Position numbers and translations under genes: made by a program. This document shows, in pieces, positions 23,278-30,988 of a DNA stretch of 30,988 nt; positions within the stretch are counted from its first letter, which is position 1, and every line of letters begins with the position of its first letter. The notes beneath the pieces are model-generated. The model was not told where the DNA came from and did not search any database. It worked only from the letters and a program-made list of their open reading frames with translations. The stretch comes from Fomitopsis serialis. Taxonomy: Eukaryota; Basidiomycota; Agaricomycetes; Polyporales; Fomitopsidaceae. The DNA lies in NCBI RefSeq assembly GCF_022376445.1, contig NW_025955401.1, positions 1-30,988 on the forward strand, given 5' to 3'.

Positions 23278-24772
23278 CTATTTATTGTCCATCTCGATCT
23301 CCTCGAACACAAGGATGGTCGGTTGTGAACCAAGACTCCCGTTGCCTCGTGTTCGCGGGCCCGCGTCGTACTTTGACCAGTGTCGCCTCGAACTGTGCTC
23401 GACCTGCTTGATCTTCAGAAAGAGTCGGAAGCTAAGAACGCCGTCTCCACGTAACCCTGAGTGATAGTCATGTGTATAGCGCATGTAGTGCCGAAGCGAA
23501 TAGGACTACTCACGGTGGCATGAGTAACGTGTCCGCAGCCTGGACATCCATCAGTTACTGATGCTGCGCGTGGGCGCGAAAAGCTCACCGATCCGAATAT
23601 GGTTGGCAGTAATCTTGATAGTCGTAGAACTGGGAACGGTGGTCAATGAATTGCTAGACAAGTAGCGAACGGACCCTACGCAGAAACGCCTAGACATAAT
23701 TTGATTATGCATTTTGCAAAACGAAGGACTCCGTTTTAACGCACCAAAAATGTAAGGAACCCTGTTTGTATAGAACACCGACAATGGCAGTGTTGGGTCT
23801 ACGCGGGTCATCAGGGAGCTCAGGGTGACCATGGCAAGTGCAATCAAATCGAATGCGACCTGTGAAAGGATTAGGATGTGTTTGTCCATTATCCCAGTAC
23901 TCACCATGCCTGCCCAAGAGCCTACAAGATACCAAGACTTCTTAGGGAATACGCATGTCGCGGCCTGATTTATGGCATGAAACTGCACGTATTGCACTTC
24001 CGCTAAAAGAGTATTTACTCGTTAGCTATCCACATTGAGCATATTTGTCTTGCTATACCGGTGAGCTGCTTCAAGACGTAGCCGTCAGATACGATGGTTC
24101 CAGCCATACATATCACGAAGGCTACACCAAGGACATATTTGACAAACTTTCGGTCGTCCCAGATTCGGTACAATCGAAAGAGAATGTAAGCTTCCGAACA
24201 ACGGTGAGTGCAGTCAAGAATAACGTCAAACTTCACTCACAATGGACTGATGCATTACTGAAAAGACCATAAACGACAGCGAAAACGGTGAAGGAAGCAC
24301 ACCTGTCATGATCGCCGGTGTCAGTGGGCGGATCCGAGGCGACGTGTACGTCCTTAGGTCTCACTTCTGATATTTCAACGGCGTATACATAAGTGACCAC
24401 TCTCAAAATCTGCAACGACACTCACATGCCTATCCATAGGAGCAACCCCGCTCAATACTGTTCAAGGTACTTGAGCACGTCGCAGAACAGCTCAAGACAA
24501 GTGTGACACACCGACTGCAATATACATGAGACCGGCTTCCCTAAGATATACGTCGGCGAGCACGCATATTGCCAGAAAGAGAGGCGGTTCTTGCCACACG
24601 TATTGGATCTCCCTCGGTAAGTTGAGGAGGTGATCATAGAGAACAAGTGTTACTCCTGCACCTGTGCTATCACGACGTCAGACAACGGAGCACAGGAACA
24701 TCGAATAAGTGCCTCGCCTGCAAGGTACTTGGATACTTCCAATGAATCGATGTCGCTGATAGAGACGGACAT
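23278..24772 (-). CDS. DUF6533-type multi-pass membrane protein (second copy)
   Basis: A second member of the DUF6533 membrane family. ATG at 24772 gives MSVSISDIDSLEVSKYLAG; a GC-AG intron (24717-24662) joins it to AGVTLVLYDHLLNLPREIQYVW, the DUF6533 core. Further pieces in order are ILRVVTYVYAVE (about 24400), FRLYRIWDDRKFVKYVLG (about 24165), CVFPKKSWYLVGSWAGM joined by a clean intron to VAFDLIALAMVTLSSL (about 23955-23810), LPLSVFY..RVPYIFG, and the last exon GVLSFRLFLKIKQVEHSS ending EIEMDNK and TAG at 23278. Many segments are hydrophobic. The borders between about 24590 and 24410 and between 23640 and 23470 are not resolved, so the full protein cannot be written with confidence. Function unknown; relation to the pathway unknown. 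Confidence 0.68.
24662..24717 (-). other. Probable GC-AG intron in the second DUF6533 gene
   Basis: The 56-nt intron starts GCGAGG after CAG and ends CACAG. It gives VSKYLAG joined to AGVTLVLYDHLL, the spacing expected for the family. An alternative GT donor four codons upstream exists, so this is less certain than the KS case. Confidence 0.45.
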
Positions 24773-26861
24773 TTTATCGCCGTCGCGGGGGCTTGGGAGC
24801 GCCAGGAAGTATTTCCCGTTGCTTCATTGCATCGCTTATAACCAACTTTGCGCACGAAGCGCCGTTCCGTAAGGGTTCGGGATGCCAACGAGATGCTGGC
24901 GCCCAGCTGAACGCATCGCCGTGGCGGAGCCACACTGCAATGACCATCCGACTGTCCAACATTGATTGCGCGTATGATGGTATGATGCACGAAGGGTGCC
25001 CGACAGGCTCTGAGCGGAGATGCGACTCCCGGCGGCCTCGGAGAGCGACGCCGCTGTCATCACCACTGGATGCCATACAATTCACCCGTTCACAGAAGAA
25101 GCGCGACTAATGGAGAGGAGTGAGTCTTCGGGGCATCGATATCAAATCACTGGCGCCCGTGAGTCCCATGCTCCTGAGGGAGGCATCATGCTGCATACGG
25201 ACCTAGGTAAGCTATCGAATGCAACAAGCGGGTCAGAACTGCATCTCTAACCATGCATACAATGAAGCACACTATAATGATACGTACCGCAAATCAGGAG
25301 TCGAGTAAATCTTCTCGGTGTCAGTACTTAGCGCTGACATAGCTCTCAGGCGTAGCTCCTAAAAGACCGTGAGCAGAGACAAAGAGAGCTTTGGCGTGTT
25401 GCTTGGCTGAATCATTGATGACTTGGTGTGAGTCTGTCCTTGACATCAGTATCAGGAACCGCTTCAAGATTACTATTCAAGCAGTGGCGTATCATACCTT
25501 GAATCGCCTGCGAGTATGCTCGTATTCGCCGGCCAAAATCAACTGAGTCGTACGAAAGGCGTCCTCCTCCGAGAACTAGCTGTGACAATGTCTATATAGG
25601 TCAAACATCTTACGAGGATGCATGAGACTGAATGACGTTCCACTCCGCGCAACATCGAATACAATGTAGCGATATGCTCGGAACTGCACTCGGCCTTGAC
25701 TCGGCCAGTCATTCCCAGAGAGCACTGCTTTATTTTACGCCGCACGTCGGACGGTACAGGTGTGTCCTGTGCATCCATGTCTCAGCGTGCGCCCGCTGTG
25801 CTCTTTGACTCCAAGACGAACGCTGTGAAGTATTGAGGATCATTCCAGCGAAGCGTTTATTTCCGCGTCTTTTGAGGCATGTTCAGGGAGTGTACGCATT
25901 CCTATTTCATCAGCTCACGTAGCGGGGACGGGTGCTTCAGGGATGCCGATACTTCAATCCGGGCGGCTCGTGATTTGATGCTGCGAACACAAAAGATAGA
26001 GCTGTTTAATCAGCCATCCAAAGGGAACCACCACTCACAAGTTTCCCAGGAAATCAACTTCCATCGCAAGCAGAGGTCTATCGTCTTGGCGTCAGACAAT
26101 GCGCTGGTGATACGCATAATATCTGCCAGATGCATCTCTAGCCTACTTCGCTGCATAGCTCGGCGCGCTGAGAATGTAAGCGCACTGATGTCTTGCTGGA
26201 GGAAAGTTCGATTGCGGCTGCAACAGGTTTGTGCGGCGTCACAGCTTGAGCTAATCGTGCTACTGGCTCACAAGTAGTAGGGGTTTCGATGGGCGATAAC
26301 ACAGTGCTCATGTATCTTCCCGGTCGGGATTCGTTGGTCACTTCAAGAGCCTTTAGGTGCCAGTGTGTGTAGAAGATGACAGTACAGAACTGCACGATTG
26401 AACTTGAGTTACGAGGTGGCCACGCCTGATCATAGTCAGGAGGAGCCAAGCGCCCGCGCCAGTAGCGATCTAATCTTCCCACGACACCTGAATAATGGTG
26501 GAGGAGGAGGACGCGAGCACACTTGAGGAGGAGGAAAGAGTCGGACTACAGTGGTTGTATAACACTATGTTACATAGTATGTTTGATCAGGAGGCGCAAA
26601 CATGTGCGATCGGGTCTAAAGACCCCCATCGCCAAGCCTAGTAAGATGTATCTACTATGCTACTCTGCGTTAGTACATCACCTCTTGAATCGACTAATAT
26701 CGGGTCTCCGCGGCCGAGGTCTTCACGGTCTATCATTCGATGCTCCTATTCATCACCGCACTCACTGTTAGGTAGGTCGATCGCTCAATCAACAACATGA
26801 ATCTGCTAGATGTAACTTAGAACGATAGCAGCTGTCAGACTTGTTCAACCAGTCTTACTGG
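24773..26861. other. Intergenic, no gene supported
   Basis: About 2.1 kb between the start of the second DUF6533 gene and the P450 stop. Open frames reach 132 codons on either strand but none shows a motif. Around 26490-26535 there is a GGA-rich low-complexity patch on the plus strand. Confidence 0.45.
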
Positions 26862-28750
26862 TCACATCCCGATCCCTGTTGCTCTGCGCCTGACCCCCAC
26901 CCTGCACTTGACAGGCTTCCGCAAGAAACCCTCCTTGGTATCCAACTATCAAGAGCATGAGTGCCCCGTCCATATCGCAACGCATCACCGGATACACGTA
27001 CCTTTTGGCTAGTGTCTTCCAAGACGAAGTGGTACCGTCGGAATACGGAAGCTACGATGATAAACAGTTCCATACTCGCCAAATTGCGGCCGATACATCC
27101 CCTACATCAGCGCTCAGTCAGAAATATTGCTGCAACACCGCACGAGCGCAACGCACCTCGGTCCGAACGAGAACGGGTTGAAGGCCTTCTGGAGCTCGTT
27201 CTTATCCCGCTCCAGCCAGCGTTCAGGTCGAAACACGTCCGCGTCGCTTCCCCATACGTCCTCGTTTCGGTGGACAGTGTAAGTCGGCACCGATAGGACC
27301 GTGCCTTCGGGGAAGAACCGCCCGCACACCGTCAACCCCCGGTAGGCACCTCGCGGGGCAGACCGATTCCAGAGGTCGAGTGGACTCGCATGCCCTCGTT
27401 GATCACCGCATCGAGGTACGGAAGACGTCTGACTTGCTCGAACGTGACGACGGGATCATCCTCGCCGCCGAGTGCTGCGTCCAGCTCGCGCTGTAACTTC
27501 TCCTGGACGTCAGGGTTGGCTGCCAGGTGATAGGCTATCGCGCACGACGAGCTTGAGATGAGGTGATGAGCACCTAGAGAACGACTCGAGCAGGAGAACA
27601 TACTCACTTCGACGTTGTATCTGACCCAGCGATGAGCTGAGTCAGGGCGTCCGCTGTAAGCTCCTTCGCACCCAACGGCCTCCCCTCCTCATCCTTCCCC
27701 TGCTGCAGCTTCGATAGCAAGTCCGTCCTCTCCGTCGGCGCAGCCAGACGCTTCGAGATCGCAGCGATCGCCATCCCCGCCAACAACTCCACTGAGGTGG
27801 CCCCTGGCGGTACCAGGGGACGAACCGAACGAGCCACGGTCGCCAGCGCGGTGGCAGCACGCCGATCGACGCGGAGTACTCGCCACGCTCGTTTATAATC
27901 TGCACGGCGGGGCAGTAGGTCACCTCTGGTGAATCTTACCTGAGCTACCGTATGACGCCATTGCGGCCTCCTGGGATAGGACAGTCGGTGCAGTATCTGC
28001 GCAGGCTTGGAGCATGCCGAACGGTGCCCGAAGGCTAGGTCCCCTGAAGGAGACGGTCACGCATCATACGGCTACCCTAGCGACGTCGACGGCGAATGCG
28101 TACCAATGATGTCGAACGCGAGGTAGTTGAACCATGGCAGCATCCATCCACACACGGCCTCCCTCGCGTCGCCAGCCTCGCCCTCCTTCCCCTCGAAGCC
28201 CTCCGCGCCGCGCCCGCACACCGGTCCCACTGCCTGAAGAGCGCGGCGACGTGCACGCGCGTGTACGGCTCGAACTCGAGCACACTCTTCTGCGAGAAGA
28301 CGTGCGCGACGACCTTGCGCTTGCGCGTGTGGTCCGCGCGGGAGCGCGTGTTGAAGAGCCCGCGCGTGATGGACACGAACGCGTCGTAGAAGTCCGACTT
28401 CGTCGTGCCGTTCCCGTGCGCGTAGACGTCCTGGATCCCATCCGGGTCGCAGATGGACAAGTGGTTTGGCGCCAACCGGACGAAGGTCCCTGTGTGACGA
28501 TGCACGTTCAGCTCGGACGTCTGGTTCGATGGGAAGACTTCTCACCGTACTGCTTGTGTAGCTGGTGGACAACCTCAGAGCGGTGGCCTTGAGCGGCTAC
28601 TCGTCCGAGCCATACGTCCGACAGCTTGGCTAACCAAGGGCCTGGGTAGGAGCGGAGGGCATGTGGATCTGTGAGGTAAGGTAAAAGATGCGCGAGGCAT
28701 GCAACGAAGAGAAGTACAAGGGCCAGTAAGGCCACAGACATCGTGTTCAT
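26862..28750 (-). CDS. Cytochrome P450 monooxygenase, six exons, five single-base frame breaks
   Basis: A membrane-anchored microsomal P450 of about 536 residues. Exons 28750-28546, 28489-28104, 28043-27608, 27551-27157, 27101-27002 and 26945-26862, with introns of 55-60 nt. Start MNTMSVALLALVLLF is a typical signal anchor followed by the Pro-rich hinge YPGPW. Seen: I-helix AGSDTTSN (completed across intron 3), K-helix EGMR, FRPERW, and the heme loop FSFGPRGCIG, whose Cys appears only after intron 4 is removed. The frame is broken at 28221-28222, 28027-28029, 27936-27937, 27801-27804 and 27336-27340; one added base at each restores conserved sequence, and the corrected total is exactly divisible by three. 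An upstream in-frame Met at 28858 is less likely because it would bury the anchor. Probable role: oxidation of the polyketide, by context. Confidence 0.92.
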
Positions 28751-30988
28751 GTTGTCGACCCGAAGTGCGAAGGCAGATATACAAATGGGGGCGGGGATAC
28801 CTTCATTTCCATCGTTGACCTCGAGGTTATGTAGGCAAAAGCTACATGGTGCGAACACTTGGATAGTGTTTGTGAATATGGCGCAAGCGCCACAGCTGCG
28901 AAAGTTCTGCGCTCATTGTTTTCTGTCACGACTTCCAGCTCTGAGCATAGTCACAACAGCGCCTGCATTTCTTATATCATTCAGCGTGAGCGGCGTTCTA
29001 GCCTACAGATTGAGTTCGGGTTGTTTAGCTCACTCACATGAGCAGACAGGTGTCATGTCATCCCCTGGCTACAAATACTGCATGGGTACCCGATGTTTCC
29101 TTCGCGAACGCGCGCAAGCAGTAATCGATACCTGGAACGGTGGAGAAGTTAACAGATGCTCGACACACATTGAGTCTCTCTATGGACATTGGCGTACATG
29201 GAGTCCCATTCTGTCTAGCGAGATGAAGAATTGCTTCAGTGTGCATCCCATTTGAAGAAACCAAAGCCCGTCGCCAGAGCAAGGTTTGAAGCCGGTTGAA
29301 TGATGGAACCGGCGGCAAGCCTTCCTAGGGCGGTAGTCAAAGAACGACTCTCACGACCGTGACCTACTGAAGGCCGGCAGGGAAGCTGTCTTCCCTTTCT
29401 TCGGGGGCTAACGCAGCGACAATCAGCATATGACAGCACAGGAGCTGCTCGGAACGCACTGCACACACTGCTTTCGCGCCCTTGAGGACATCGTTCGGAG
29501 ACACCGTGGCTGGAGTCCGGTGCCCAGCAGGCGGACCAGCATGCTACTTGCATTTCGGGGAGTCGCACTGAGGTGTCCGGCCACTCTCAGGGCGTCCATG
29601 GTAGGACAAATCCCGTCCTGGCAGCATACGCATATCCCATTTTCACAAGGCGCTATGGTGGTGAAGGGAATGGGTAACTTGTCGAGTCGTATTATAGTAA
29701 GCTTTGACAGGCGGATGTCATGGGTTCGAAACACTGCGCCGTCCAATACTTATCTTATGCAGTGGGGGCTTTTGTGCGTTAACGTGCCAGCGATTCGTAC
29801 GATCGGCCTTTTGCCATGGGGAAAGCATTCGGAGTCATAATGCAGTCTCAGATGAAGAAGGAACATTGGTCTCACCGGAACAAAGCCCCTTAGTCGAATC
29901 CCTCCATCTATACACGCGTACTCCGGTGTTGAACGTCGGCCCCTGGGACAAGACTGCCGCGGTTTTTGCCTGCAGGGTTACTTCCAGCCTAGAAACTCGA
30001 ATTCACGGAAGCGTGTTCGATTGAGAAAGCCGGGACAACAGCTGAGATTTCCAACACAACCGCACATGAGGAGGAGAGTAGTGACTTGGAATTGAATTTG
30101 AGTTGAACACTCGAACATTGAGCGCATCCGCACTGGCATCATATCCGCAAGTTCAGGTGCCCGATCAGTGCCCGATCGCGTCCCACGTGGCAGTACTGAC
30201 GGACTGACCGGCGCTCGCGAGCAACCTTCGTGTGCCCGCTGTATCACCACTCATTCAGACCAACGCATTCCTTGGGTCGACTGCGGACCTCCCTGTTGGC
30301 CGAATGAGAGTGTATAGATACGGAACCAATACTGTGACGTTCCATAAGTTTGTTGCGAGCCCGCTGCACCGTTGATTCAGTCTAGTATCCGCCAGCCGTG
30401 ACCAGCAGCCTGTTGCGGTCCGAAGGTGTGTGCTAATCTGCTACGAGTTACTAACTCAAAGCTGACAATAGTATGTTCCGAAACCGAACGCGACAGTGTC
30501 AGGTTACGTCCACTCTTGCAGTGCCTTTTGAATATGTCGGTGGCACATCACGTCTTGAGGACCCTGTCATGTCAGAGGGCTCCGCACTGGCCTGGATCCG
30601 CAGTCTATCACACCCTACTGAGGATCGGCCAGACTTGGGCCAGACATAACTGAGGAGGGAACGTGTGCAACCACATTGATGCGCCCAGCTGATCATGGGC
30701 CGGTGGCGGCGAGGACTTGCGGACACAAGCGCCGTGGAGGAGAGGAGGAAATGATGCGGCCATCGCCCGGCCAGGGCCGGCCTAGATGTTCGACATGGCT
30801 GGCGGGAATGCTCAAAGGTTTGTGTGTCCTGTATCCTCTTCACCGTGCATCATCTAATGCCTGTCGTCGTAGTGAACAGCCACTATACTCCTCAACTTGA
30901 AGCCTATCAAGTCAAGAATGCCATCCACCCACCATCGACCGACGGATGCAAAATGGAGTGTGATCGTGATCGGCCGGTGGTCTGTCAG
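28751..30988. other. Right-hand end of window, no gene supported
   Basis: About 2.2 kb upstream of the P450. The first few hundred bases presumably hold its promoter. Around 29440-29500 (+) a frame reads GTHCTHCFRALED, a CxxC arrangement reminiscent of MYND/SET proteins, but nothing around it supports that. No other signal found. Confidence 0.4.

Noticed and set aside
25539..25778. 79-codon ATG-started frame on the minus strand
   Set aside because: No recognisable domain and no coding-like neighbours; probably chance.
26490..26535. GGA-rich low-complexity patch
   Set aside because: Short and imperfect; no evidence of a regulatory or structural role.
28751..28858. Upstream in-frame Met at 28858 as P450 start
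   Set aside because: It would add 36 polar residues before the signal anchor; the Met at 28750 directly precedes the anchor as in other P450s.
29428..29700. CxxC sequence GTHCTHCFRALED on the plus strand, reminiscent of a MYND/SET protein
   Set aside because: The other zinc ligands and the SET motifs are absent in all three frames, so one short match is not enough.

Overview
The window looks like nuclear DNA of a filamentous basidiomycete (Agaricomycetes). Every recognisable gene is split by many introns of 53-61 nt with GTRNGT-like donors and YAG acceptors. Two genes belong to the agaricomycete DUF6533 membrane family, and the polyketide synthase motifs are of basidiomycete type. No rRNA, tRNA, CRISPR array or intact transposon was seen.

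Layout, left to right: the 3' part of a GMC oxidoreductase (+, cut by the left edge); a gene-poor stretch ending in the remnant of a short-chain dehydrogenase (about 3.8-4.3 kb, +); an intact three-exon alpha/beta hydrolase (4.6-6.0 kb, +); a many-exon DUF6533 membrane protein (8.1-6.5 kb, -); an MFS transporter of the monocarboxylate type (11.7-9.5 kb, -); a large reducing polyketide synthase (20.2-12.8 kb, -) with order KS-AT-DH-MT-(ER-position region)-KR-ACP; a stand-alone enoyl reductase read divergently from it (21.2-22.5 kb, +); a second DUF6533 protein (24.8-23.3 kb, -); and a cytochrome P450 (28.75-26.86 kb, -). The last 2.2 kb hold nothing I can support.

Together this is a candidate polyketide biosynthetic gene cluster. 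The synthase has no readable ER domain and no releasing domain. The divergent medium-chain reductase would reduce the enoyl intermediates in trans, as LovC does for LovB. The P450 and GMC enzyme are candidate oxidative tailoring enzymes, the hydrolase a candidate for release or ester tailoring, and the MFS protein a candidate exporter. The product cannot be read from sequence.

A second striking feature is that conserved coding frames are repeatedly broken by single-base gaps, mostly at C/G homopolymers: five in the P450, three in the enoyl reductase, several in the KS region, one in the middle of the PKS and two in the GMC gene. The protein on both sides of each break is well conserved. I read most of these as homopolymer errors of the assembly rather than decay, but raw reads are needed to decide. 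Gene boundaries were built by hand from splice signals and family motifs.
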